DNA of 64,000 nucleotides from Nostoc sp. NIES-3756. GTDB taxonomy: Bacteria; Cyanobacteriota; Cyanobacteriia; Cyanobacteriales; Nostocaceae. The position numbers were made by a program, and so were the translations under genes. The number at the start of each line of letters is the position of its first letter. Within the stretch, counting starts at the first letter, position 1. Shown in pieces: positions 1-7,054 of this stretch. The stretch spans positions 124,001 to 188,000 of the forward strand of contig NZ_AP017296.1 of the NCBI RefSeq assembly GCF_001548375.1, given 5' to 3'. The notes under the pieces are model-generated. The model made no database searches. It saw only the letters and a program-made list of their open reading frames with translations, and had not been told where the DNA came from.

Positions 1-121
1 CACTTTTGAGCCACCACAACATCTGTAACTTTTCTTTCTGGTTTCCTGAAGACACTGTTTGTAGGCGTTTTTTCAGTTCCTCTTCGCTCTCGGCGATCGC
101 AATTTTAAATGGGCGGCTCAT
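1..121 (-). CDS. IS630-type transposase, N-terminal helix-turn-helix part (partial)
   Basis: Reading leftward from an ATG at 121, about 40 codons are open to the window edge, starting MSRPFKIAIAESEEELKKRL and continuing to LQMLWWLKS. This resembles the N-terminus of the winged-helix/HTH reading frame of IS630-family transposases, which bind the element ends. Only the start is present. The gene faces away from the DUF4351-type gene at 143-808, which lacks its N-terminus, so this is probably the insertion sequence that truncated that gene. The element end must lie between about 122 and 195; I could not define its inverted repeat. Confidence 0.6.
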   Translation of the reverse strand, partial: MSRPFKIAIAESEEELKKRLQTVSSGNQKEKLQMLWWLKS

Positions 122-142
122 GGTTGGGTTAACTTACCAAGT

Positions 143-808
143 TTGCTTCTCCCATTATATGCAGCTTCATTTTTAATTGGTATAAGAGGCTCATTACAAC
201 GTGAAGCAAATCGAAATAAAACCTCTCTGACAAAATCAAGTATCCCAAAACTGTGGATTCTTACGCCTACGGCTTCTCCATCTCTACTTGCAGGATTCAA
301 CACAATTCAAAAACCAGATTGGTTGCCAGGGATACATTTTTTGGGAGAAACTCTTAGATCAGCAATTGTAGCAATTCATCAACTACCTCAGACAACTGAA
401 ACCCTCTGGCTGAGGATACTTGGTAGAGGAAAAGTACAACAGCAAGCAATTAATGAGTTAGAAGCGCTATCATCTAATCATCCGTTTCGCAGAGCTACGC
501 TAGAATTGCTGTACAATCTCCAACAGAATTTGGCGATGTCTCAAATAGAAGAATCAGATGACCGAGAGTTAATTATGAGATTAGCACCGCTTTATCAACA
601 AGACAAAGAATTAGCTGTACTCCAGGGAGAACAACGCTTAATTTTTCGCCTACTAAATCGCCGCTTTGGTGAGATAGATAATTCGCTGGTTGAGCAAATC
701 AGAGGATTATCTACTGAACAACTAGAGGCATTAGGGGAAGCATTTTTGGATTTTGAGTCTGTTGCTGACTTGGATACTTGGTTAAAGGTGCAACAAACAG
801 ATCGATAA
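143..808 (+). pseudogene. DUF4351/Rpn-type protein, 5'-truncated
   Basis: The 221 residues match the C-terminal two thirds of the cyanobacterial DUF4351 family (Rpn-like PD-(D/E)XK proteins related to recombination-promoting nucleases). Family-typical stretches are LWILTPTASPSLLAGF, ETLWLRILGRGKVQQQAI, and the DUF4351 end (LLNRRFGEIDNSLVEQI through LSTEQLEALGEAFLDF, then a short Leu/Trp helix). The N-terminal nuclease region is absent. The first recognisable family residues, around REANRNK, begin near 200, next to an IS630-type transposase start. The TTG at 143 is only the first possible start in the remaining frame. It is probably a non-functional remnant, although a shortened product cannot be excluded. 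Confidence 0.7.
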
Positions 809-903
809 ATACGATTTTTAGCTAATTTTGAACCTCGCATGACTGGAAGTCACGAGTGTGCGGATTGAAAACATCAAAAAACTTTCAGGAAACGATCAAG
901 GTA

Positions 904-1719
904 TTACTTCTGGTTGGAGGTAGTCTTGCGAACAGTAACATCTGTAATACGATCAACAAATCCTGGTACAATCAGCTTTGCCCAAGGGATTGCCTTTCCT
1001 TTCAATGTCATAATGTGTTCTCGTTTACGCCGCTCTATTGCCCAGATAATTTGACGAACACACTCGTCTACTGACATATTGCCTTGAGTTTCATCACGGG
1101 GACTTTTGCCTAATGGTTTTCCATCTGCTCCCAACGCTCGTTGTCGGATATCAGTTGCCACAAATCCTGGTGAGACAACCAATACATTTACTCCTGTTGA
1201 GTGCAATTCAATCCGCAATGTATCAAAGAAGCCTTGCATAGCGTGTTTACTAGCAACGTAACCTGTACGAGTGGGTACACCTGTTTTGCCACAAATTGAA
1301 GAAATAGCCACTAATTGTCCTCTGCTTGCTTTCAGGTAGGGTAAGGCATAATGGGTACAGTAAACCGCACCCAGATAGTTAACTTGCATTACCTGCTCAA
1401 AAATACAGATATCTCTCACTTCATCAAAGCGGGTCAGCATTCCAATTCCGGCATTGTTAATTAAAACATCTATCTGCCCAAACGTGGCGTTCGCTGTTTC
1501 TATCAACTGCTGGCAAGCTTCTGCTTGAGTTACATCTGTAGGTACTGCAATCACTTTGGCTGGATAGTTTGTACAAGCAGTCAGTGTCTGCTCTAATGCT
1601 TGTTGATTACGTGCTGCCAAGACTAAATTCGCTCCCTTCTGGGCTAACGTAATTGCCAGCGTTCGGCCTATACCTGCCGATGCACCTGTGATAATAATAG
1701 TTTTAAGGGCAAAGCTCAT
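904..1719 (-). CDS. short-chain dehydrogenase/reductase (SDR)
   Basis: Predicted cytoplasmic NAD(P)-dependent oxidoreductase of the classical SDR family, about 271 residues. The Rossmann dinucleotide motif TGASAGIG lies at the N-terminus, NNAG follows near residue 90, and the catalytic Ser and Tyr-x3-Lys are seen in AISSICG and YVASKHA. PGFVATD after the active site is also typical. The substrate cannot be told. I placed the start at the internal ATG (1719) because the SDR fold begins immediately after it; an ATG at 1743 would add eight residues. It lies downstream of, and on the same strand as, the phosphodiester glycosidase gene, so co-transcription is possible. Confidence 0.85.
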   Translation of the reverse strand: MSFALKTIIITGASAGIGRTLAITLAQKGANLVLAARNQQALEQTLTACTNYPAKVIAVPTDVTQAEACQQLIETANATFGQIDVLINNAGIGMLTRFDEVRDICIFEQVMQVNYLGAVYCTHYALPYLKASRGQLVAISSICGKTGVPTRTGYVASKHAMQGFFDTLRIELHSTGVNVLVVSPGFVATDIRQRALGADGKPLGKSPRDETQGNMSVDECVRQIIWAIERRKREHIMTLKGKAIPWAKLIVPGFVDRITDVTVRKTTSNQK

Positions 1720-1774
1720 AATCAATGTTTCCAGTGGGAACATCGCTTATTGTAGAAGGTTACATTCCCTATTT

Positions 1775-2980
1775 TTACAATTTTAGATTTCCCGAAATAT
1801 TCTGCTTATCCCGGCTAGCTACACGGATTATATAACCTGGTTTTACAGCAATTTGTGGTGTCCACTCATAAATCCCATCACTAGCAGTACGAGCAGAAAT
1901 ATCTTGAAGCTTTTTGTTGTTGCGATCATACAATCTAATTGATATATCGCTATTGATATTGTCTCGCCACATTATTAAATAAGGTCGATTTTGTTCAACC
2001 TGTACTTTACCTACTGGCTGATCGATTAATATTTGCGGTATAAGCTTTTGAGAAGGAGCCTTACGGATTCCTAAATAATGTGGTAAATGTCTGAATGTAG
2101 GATTTTCTTGCGGATTAGACAGTTCAGGTAAAACAATATTCCCTATTTTTGAATTAAACAGATAAGTTGATCTGCCACCATCAACGGTAATAATATCTCC
2201 TTTAACACCTAAATTACGTAATAATGAAGCTGCTTCATCTAGAGTAGCTTGATTCACCGTCATAATTAACAGTTGCTCGTCACCCTTTCTACCGTCTTTG
2301 TCTAAAGTCCCAATAACTTGATATTTATTTACTTGATTCTGGGCTAATACTTTTGCTGGATGATCGCTGTATTTATAACTAACGAGCGCATTTTTCACTG
2401 CTTTTTGGTTGAGAGGCGCACCGCTTATTGAATCATAATCTGTAATGTATGCTTGCTGCTCATCCCAAACCAGAGCTTTTAAACGAATTGTGCTGTAAAA
2501 CTTATCTCTTGGTTCTTTAACTGGCCCGTAAGGGCTATTACCCCCACTGACAACTACACCATTAAGTTTAATTGGAAATGATAACTGCGTACTCGATTGG
2601 TATTGCTCAAAAAATGAACAATTAATCATGGAAAATACATCATTACCATATAGTTTTTTATAGTCATCATTTACTTGTGAATATAACTTATTTGCAAAAT
2701 ATGGGCTATAGTGTTTCCCTTCACCTTGATAGTATTTACCTTGACCATATCCCATATTATCAACCTCTCCAATAACTTGGTCAATCCGCATTTTTCGGAG
2801 GTCAATTACTTGTAAATATGCTGTATTACCATTAGTTAACTCTTTCTTATATAATCCGGCTCCGTCTATCACATGAACTGGCTGATAAGAAGATAGTGAG
2901 TTAGGAACTTGAGCTATAAAAACACTAGCCAAAAGTGTAATTACAAAAAATAATAAACTAATTAGGGCATTCATTTCCAC
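1775..2980 (-). CDS. phosphodiester glycosidase family protein, exported
   Basis: 401 residues with a hydrophobic N-terminal segment (about residues 5-23) that looks like a signal peptide or anchor. The core resembles the NAGPA/DUF2233 phosphodiester glycosidase fold: a segment around NCSFFEQ, a later GDIITVDGGRSTYL (family signature DGGxSxxL), and a short C-terminal part with HLPHYLGI. Relatives hydrolyse sugar phosphodiesters or act on envelope glycans; the substrate here is unknown. About 90 C-terminal residues form an extra beta-rich domain. The start overlaps the end of the SNase-like gene by 10 bp, which points to one transcript. Confidence 0.75.
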   Translation of the reverse strand: MEMNALISLLFFVITLLASVFIAQVPNSLSSYQPVHVIDGAGLYKKELTNGNTAYLQVIDLRKMRIDQVIGEVDNMGYGQGKYYQGEGKHYSPYFANKLYSQVNDDYKKLYGNDVFSMINCSFFEQYQSSTQLSFPIKLNGVVVSGGNSPYGPVKEPRDKFYSTIRLKALVWDEQQAYITDYDSISGAPLNQKAVKNALVSYKYSDHPAKVLAQNQVNKYQVIGTLDKDGRKGDEQLLIMTVNQATLDEAASLLRNLGVKGDIITVDGGRSTYLFNSKIGNIVLPELSNPQENPTFRHLPHYLGIRKAPSQKLIPQILIDQPVGKVQVEQNRPYLIMWRDNINSDISIRLYDRNNKKLQDISARTASDGIYEWTPQIAVKPGYIIRVASRDKQNISGNLKL

Positions 2981-3471
2981 ACTCCTACTTTTGTAGCTAT
3001 CCCTATCTTCTCGGCTTGCTCAAAAGACAACTGGTTTGGGCATTCTACCCCAGATTTTCGCGTTTTCGCCAACCCACTTTTGAGTAATTCTTCCCCAAAG
3101 CTGATGTCTAACTCACCTGTTCCATTAGCCATGACTTCAGCTACTGTGTAACCATCACTATCTTTTTCCACCGGGATGAGCATCACCTGATTTTCAGCCG
3201 CCTTTACTAGTGATATAAGTTTTTCTTTGGCTTCCTCATTTAATGCTGCCACAATGCCGCAAAGGCGAACATTTATTTGTTTGCCATCTGCTTGTCGAAG
3301 TGTCAGTCTATCTCCATCAACCACATCGATAACTATCCATTCCTCTGTTAGTGCGATATTTCGTTGATTTATCTGGAGAATTATTAGCCCCCCTGTTACC
3401 ACAACGACCATTAATCCTATTCCTGCGGCGATCGCACCTAAAATAACACCTGTTTTTCCTGGCTTCCTCAT
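2971..3471 (-). CDS. SNase-like (thermonuclease family) membrane-anchored protein
   Basis: 166 residues: an N-terminal transmembrane helix (about 9-33) followed by an OB-fold of the staphylococcal nuclease type (IDVVDGDRLTLR, then NVRLCGI, then an Asp/Gly turn DSDGYTVAEVM). In active SNases the turn usually reads DxYGRT and supplies a catalytic Arg; here that position is Tyr. The first Arg (VRLCG) is kept. The protein may therefore be a non-catalytic or weak member. It overlaps the next gene by 10 bp, so an envelope-related operon with the glycosidase is likely. Confidence 0.7.
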   Translation of the reverse strand: MRKPGKTGVILGAIAAGIGLMVVVVTGGLIILQINQRNIALTEEWIVIDVVDGDRLTLRQADGKQINVRLCGIVAALNEEAKEKLISLVKAAENQVMLIPVEKDSDGYTVAEVMANGTGELDISFGEELLKSGLAKTRKSGVECPNQLSFEQAEKIGIATKVGVWK

Positions 3472-3514
3472 TAGTCACTAATTATACAACAAGCCACAAT
3501 TTTAACCGCATTTT

Positions 3515-3597
3515 CTACAACTCATCCCTCACCCACTCCAATCCCGTCCGCAATGCCGCCGCCGCACTGTAGTAAATCTTTTGTTCGCCAAATATGC
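3515..3597 (-). pseudogene. 3' half of a small gene split by the Tn7-like element
   Basis: On the minus strand the frame reads IFGEQKIYYS, then AAAALRTGLEWVRDEL and a stop at 3515-3517. A stop codon lies a few codons upstream inside the transposon end, so no start is available. When 3598-10124 plus one TATGC copy is removed, this frame joins in phase to the reading frame starting at 10298 (through ISRTGG). The joined protein has 83 residues, or 63 from an internal Met. The join restoring an open frame is direct sequence evidence. The product resembles short conserved cyanobacterial proteins of unknown role, which is recollection rather than a search. Confidence 0.8.
3593..3597. repeat. target site duplication TATGC, left copy
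   Basis: Five bases TATGC directly flank the left inverted repeat and are repeated at 10125-10129 beyond the right inverted repeat. Five-bp duplications are the rule for Tn7-like DDE transposition. Confidence 0.85.
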
Positions 3598-3614
3598 TAT
3601 GATTTGAATCATAA
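3598..3614 (+). repeat. left terminal inverted repeat of the Tn7-like element
   Basis: TATGATTTGAATCATAA. It matches the right end (reverse complement of 10108-10124) at 16 of 17 positions. The repeat is itself nearly palindromic (TATGATT-TG-AATCATA), so a transposase could in principle read it in either direction. Confidence 0.88.
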
Positions 3615-3634
3615 AATAAACTTTTAGCTTATGA

Positions 3635-3684
3635 TATGCTTCAAAAAGCATTAACCATTTTATACTTCAAAAATCAGCTTCAAA
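3635..3684. repeat. left subterminal transposase-binding-like repeats
   Basis: Three 11-mers, TATGCTTCAAA (3635-3645), TATACTTCAAA (3661-3671) and TCAGCTTCAAA (3674-3684), share the core of the inverted repeat read in reverse. Similar sites cluster inside the right end. Tn7-like elements carry several TnsB sites per end, so these are the likely equivalents. Their shared absolute orientation with the right-end sites is unusual. Confidence 0.6.
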
Positions 3685-3775
3685 GTAGAAAAACAACTTC
3701 TTTGGCGTAATATCCCATATTCCGCAGGTACGCTTGTAAATACGGGTAGATATAGCGTAGGCTGATGCTAGTGAC

Positions 3776-3889
3776 AAACTAAACGGTTTAGTTTAAATTC
3801 CAGGGAAAATTAAAAATTGTTAACAGGTTTATCCCAAAAGATGTTAACAAGTTTATATTTTAGCGAGTGTAAGCTGTTAACAAGTTTAT
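3776..3889 (+). promoter_or_regulatory. operator region of the element's regulator-like gene
   Basis: A palindrome AAACTAAAC-G-GTTTAGTTT lies at 3776-3794. It is followed by three direct 15-mers: TGTTAACAGGTTTAT at 3818-3832 and TGTTAACAAGTTTAT at 3842-3856 and 3875-3889. The last runs into the ATG at 3888. Such an arrangement suits binding by an autoregulator, most simply the product of the gene it overlaps. The assignment of the binding protein is inference. Confidence 0.6.
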
Positions 3890-4523
3890 GACTGACCCAA
3901 TAGCCAAAGGTGGGCGAGGCCACAAAGCCCCCTACGAAACTACCCACGTCAGGATTGCTGAGGGGATCAAACCTGTTGTAGAAAGGCTTAGTGCCGTTTA
4001 CCGTCAAAAATTTTTTGGCAATACAAACCCAGACAGCAACGGAGCAACTGAACTAATAGAACGAGTGGAAGCTGCGTTATCACCAGTTGTACCGACCGTT
4101 GAGGATTATCAACAAGTTTGCGTGCGCTACTTGGCATCGTTGCAGCTAGAGGAGCAAGCACCTGAATACAAAAAAGCAAAACAGCATATTGAGGCATTTA
4201 TTCAAGAGTTAAAAATGGCGAGATTGTCACTGACTCCATCTTTGAAGAAGATGAATGTTGAAGCATTGCAACTATTGCGTCAAGAATTTAAAAATAATTG
4301 GTTGAGTTTCTTTGAAGCAATCTCAATCGAACCTGGATATTTTCAGACTTTTGAAGAATTATTACAAGCTTTAGAACGAGAAATGGCTGTACCGTATGGG
4401 GATTTAGAATCTCATGAAAAAGATTTTCTTCGTGGTTGGGATGAGGTTTATAGCAAAGCTTGTGCTGAGGCTGACCGACGAAAACACGGGGCAAGTTATA
4501 ACTTCAACTGGTTTGAGCAGTAG
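3888..4523 (+). CDS. putative DNA-binding protein, first gene of the Tn7-like element
   Basis: 211 residues, no recognised catalytic domain. The N-terminus (GGRGHKAPYETTHVRIAEGI then KPVVERLSAVYRQK) has the look of a basic arm plus short strand and two helices. This pattern recurs in cyanobacterial plasmid and mobile-element proteins and suggests a ribbon-helix-helix-like DNA-binding unit. The rest is helical and charged. Three 15-bp direct repeats precede it, one overlapping its start codon, which fits autoregulation. It lacks the zinc-binding and HTH features of TniQ/TnsD. It could regulate tnsAB-tnsC or help choose targets, but neither role is shown. Confidence 0.6.
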   Translation: MTDPIAKGGRGHKAPYETTHVRIAEGIKPVVERLSAVYRQKFFGNTNPDSNGATELIERVEAALSPVVPTVEDYQQVCVRYLASLQLEEQAPEYKKAKQHIEAFIQELKMARLSLTPSLKKMNVEALQLLRQEFKNNWLSFFEAISIEPGYFQTFEELLQALEREMAVPYGDLESHEKDFLRGWDEVYSKACAEADRRKHGASYNFNWFEQ

Positions 4524-4559
4524 TAGGTGTTAAAAACTTTATCATAGAGAAGAACAAAC

Positions 4560-4928
4560 ATGGTAAATCTAGAACTTAATGATGAACAATTAAACATAAT
4601 TTCAAAAGCTTGCGAACTTCTATCTCGAATCTACATGGGACAAATTGAAGAAGTAGCTTTGTTATTTTCTGACTTGCCAGATGAGCAATATCAAGAATTA
4701 GTTGATACCTTAAAATCACTCAAATCTATTATCAAAGTTACATCAAAACAATCAAACTCTGGAATCAGAGATGAAAATATCCCAGAAGTAGCTCGTTACG
4801 CTTACGATATTCATCAAGTAATCCGCCATTATTTAGCTTGGAAACACTTTCCTCAAGGTGGCTCTGCTGTTCATTTTAATTCGCCTAATGCTTACGGAAA
4901 TCTGTCTCTACCAACAATTAGTGAATAA
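4560..4928 (+). CDS. hypothetical protein, cargo of the Tn7-like element
   Basis: 122 residues, acidic and mostly helical (LELNDEQLNIISKACELLSR at the start), no motif I recognise. It follows the regulator-like gene by 36 bp on the same strand, with a purine-rich AGAGAAGAA sequence before its ATG, so the two are probably one operon. The size and helical content would suit a small partner or antitoxin-like protein, but that is speculation. Confidence 0.6.
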   Translation: MVNLELNDEQLNIISKACELLSRIYMGQIEEVALLFSDLPDEQYQELVDTLKSLKSIIKVTSKQSNSGIRDENIPEVARYAYDIHQVIRHYLAWKHFPQGGSAVHFNSPNAYGNLSLPTISE

Positions 4929-5068
4929 TTTTCTAAAAATCAAATTAGTATTAATTTTCGACTGAGTTTAGTTGTTTTCTTCAGTAAACTGTTGCTAAAC
5001 ATGAAAGATATTTTACTAAACTTTAGTAAGTAACATTTTAAATCTGCTTTTCTTTTTAGACGTAATCT

Positions 5069-5485
5069 TCAAATTGGAAAATGCCGTTGTAAAATTGGGT
5101 ATAAAGAAGCAGCAATTGCCTCGAATTTATCACCATCTGGATAGGGGCGAGAAATTTCTTCACCGTCTTCGTTCAACCATTCTTGCTGTATTGGAGTATA
5201 CTCAAGGGATAGAATAGCATTTCTCCACCAGCCAGATAATGCTAGATGTTCACTCCCCCAAAATAGCCGAAAATCAACCTTATTATTTCGATAAAATTCA
5301 TTAACAGGATTAGCATAAGGACGGTTTTTCGGATCAAAAGTTTCGGTAAAATAACCTTGAAAATCAATTACTAAAAGCCCTTTTTCAATTTCTGCTGTCA
5401 ATTTAAAGCGAGAATGTAAATAATGAGCAGATAAGATTTTAGCGGCTGTTAATTCAAATTCTATAGGTAAAGTAGATAAACTCAT
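5069..5485 (-). CDS. hypothetical protein, cargo of the Tn7-like element
   Basis: 138 residues, single domain, rich in aromatic residues (FRLFWGSEHLALSGWWRN) and ending YPILQRHFPI; no recognised family. It is downstream of tnsC on the same strand with a gap of about 90 bp and may be co-transcribed with tnsAB-tnsC. In Tn7-like elements the position after tnsC usually holds a TniQ-family target selector. This protein has no visible Cys/His zinc cluster and is far shorter, so I do not call it TniQ. Confidence 0.6.
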   Translation of the reverse strand: MSLSTLPIEFELTAAKILSAHYLHSRFKLTAEIEKGLLVIDFQGYFTETFDPKNRPYANPVNEFYRNNKVDFRLFWGSEHLALSGWWRNAILSLEYTPIQQEWLNEDGEEISRPYPDGDKFEAIAASLYPILQRHFPI

Positions 5486-5575
5486 TAATTAATAATTTCC
5501 TTGAATAACAATGCGAAGATTATTGAAAAACTGATGCCTTGGATAAAAACTGTTTATTACTGAATTTTTTAATGT

Positions 5576-7054
5576 TCACTCAAGTCCTACAGTATCTCGT
5601 TTGGGTTTGCGTTGCCCAACACGCCCCGAAGACTTTTTAGTGGTTTTAGGCATTTCCTGTTGAGTTGCTTTTTCATCTAGTGTCTTCTCTTCTAATGTGG
5701 GAGTGCCGATAATATTTGTCTTTAGTGGTGCTTCACTAATTGAAGAATCAGCAAGTTTTGTTTTCTTACGAGTTTGTTTTTTCTTGGGTGCTGGCTCTAT
5801 AGAGGTTTCATCTGGTGTTGTTGAAGTCGTTTCATTATCGCTCTCCCTGACAGGCTTTTTACGAGTTCGTTTCGCTGGAGACGATGGTTTGTCAGATTTT
5901 GGGGGCGGTGCAACTATATCATTATTCCCCTTGGATAAATCCACCGCCGCTTTTGGTACAGAGGTCGAACCCATACCTATCTGTAGCAAATGCCACAAAT
6001 GTTCACGGCGACTTTCCATGTAAGAGAGTTTTTGCTCCCCCTCAGTGGTATCCAAAGCCATACGTTCACATTGGGCTAGTGTGAGGGTATGTTCATGCAG
6101 TCGTTCTAAACTCAAAGTATCGTGACCATCATGCAATGCCGCCGCCACAGCCCGGATGAGCCAGTCTTTGAGTACCCCAACACAACCAATGGAACGCTCA
6201 TAAAAATAAAGCCAATGCTGCATTAGCTCTTTGACATCAACATTCATAGGTACTTGCATCAGGAGTGCCAATAATGCGGCTTGAAAATCCTGGCGGTCAA
6301 GTTCATTCTGATACAAATAACGCGGAAAATGGATATCCAGTCCCCGCCGGGATGCTTGACCACTTAAATTGCGGAAATTGAGCAGTTCGTAAGTCCCAAT
6401 CAGAATGTGTAGCACTCCCGTAACATTGGTCATGGACTTAATCCAGTCCAACTGATCTAAAAGCTTACCAGCACTTGCACCAGTCCCAATCTTCATTAAG
6501 TGCTGTGCTTCATCCAAAATCACTGCCCGTACTCCACGTTTGGTCATCGCCTCTTCTAATGCGTGGCGCAGTTCTGGTGAATCATTAAACTGGGCTGTTT
6601 TAGTCCGCCCACGCCCTTTCTTCTCCCAAGTTTGTTCCGCGTCAATATCTATCAGCATCCGCCGCTCATAGAATGGTTCTCCCAAAAGTTTCAGCGCAGT
6701 GCGGTAATAATCTGCCCGATTAAACACCCCACCATCCGGTGGTCGTGTTTCTAACAGCAATAACGGCATTGGGGGCCCAGAGCCGTTACGATAGCTCAAT
6801 GAATTGGAAACACCCGGTAACTGTTCGGCTACATTTTCATTTAACCGTTTAGCAATCTGGCGAATCATCGTTGTCTTACCCACACCGCTTGGCCCATAAA
6901 CCAACACATGAGCAAATCCGGCGGGTTCTCGAATCGCACGCATCAACAGCATATCTACCCGTTCTAACTGGGGATGTAAAACGGCATACTCCTTAAACTG
7001 GTTAAGTTTCGACTGTATTTCGCCGTTAAGATTGTCGGTTAAAAAGTTGTCCAT
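5576..7054 (-). CDS. tnsC: TnsC-like AAA+ transposition regulator
   Basis: 492 residues. AAA+ ATPase of the TnsC/TniB class that links target choice to the transposase. Walker A GPSGVGKT is at 54-61, Walker B AVILDEAQH at 177-185, and a sensor-like segment (LIGTYELLNF) follows near 215. Residues from about 370 to the end form a long Lys/Arg/Ser/Thr/Pro-rich, probably disordered tail with several basic clusters (RTRKKPVR, KKKQTRKKTK, GQRKPKR), which is unusual in length and charge. The start codon overlaps the stop of tnsAB by one base, so the two are translationally coupled. Confidence 0.9.
   Translation of the reverse strand: MDNFLTDNLNGEIQSKLNQFKEYAVLHPQLERVDMLLMRAIREPAGFAHVLVYGPSGVGKTTMIRQIAKRLNENVAEQLPGVSNSLSYRNGSGPPMPLLLLETRPPDGGVFNRADYYRTALKLLGEPFYERRMLIDIDAEQTWEKKGRGRTKTAQFNDSPELRHALEEAMTKRGVRAVILDEAQHLMKIGTGASAGKLLDQLDWIKSMTNVTGVLHILIGTYELLNFRNLSGQASRRGLDIHFPRYLYQNELDRQDFQAALLALLMQVPMNVDVKELMQHWLYFYERSIGCVGVLKDWLIRAVAAALHDGHDTLSLERLHEHTLTLAQCERMALDTTEGEQKLSYMESRREHLWHLLQIGMGSTSVPKAAVDLSKGNNDIVAPPPKSDKPSSPAKRTRKKPVRESDNETTSTTPDETSIEPAPKKKQTRKKTKLADSSISEAPLKTNIIGTPTLEEKTLDEKATQQEMPKTTKKSSGRVGQRKPKRDTVGLE

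Noticed and set aside
856..1074. Plus-strand 72-codon frame
   Set aside because: Lies antisense to the SDR gene, with no coding-like composition.
5069..5485. TniQ/TnsD candidate
   Set aside because: Only 138 residues, no zinc-binding Cys/His cluster and no HTH; position alone is not enough.
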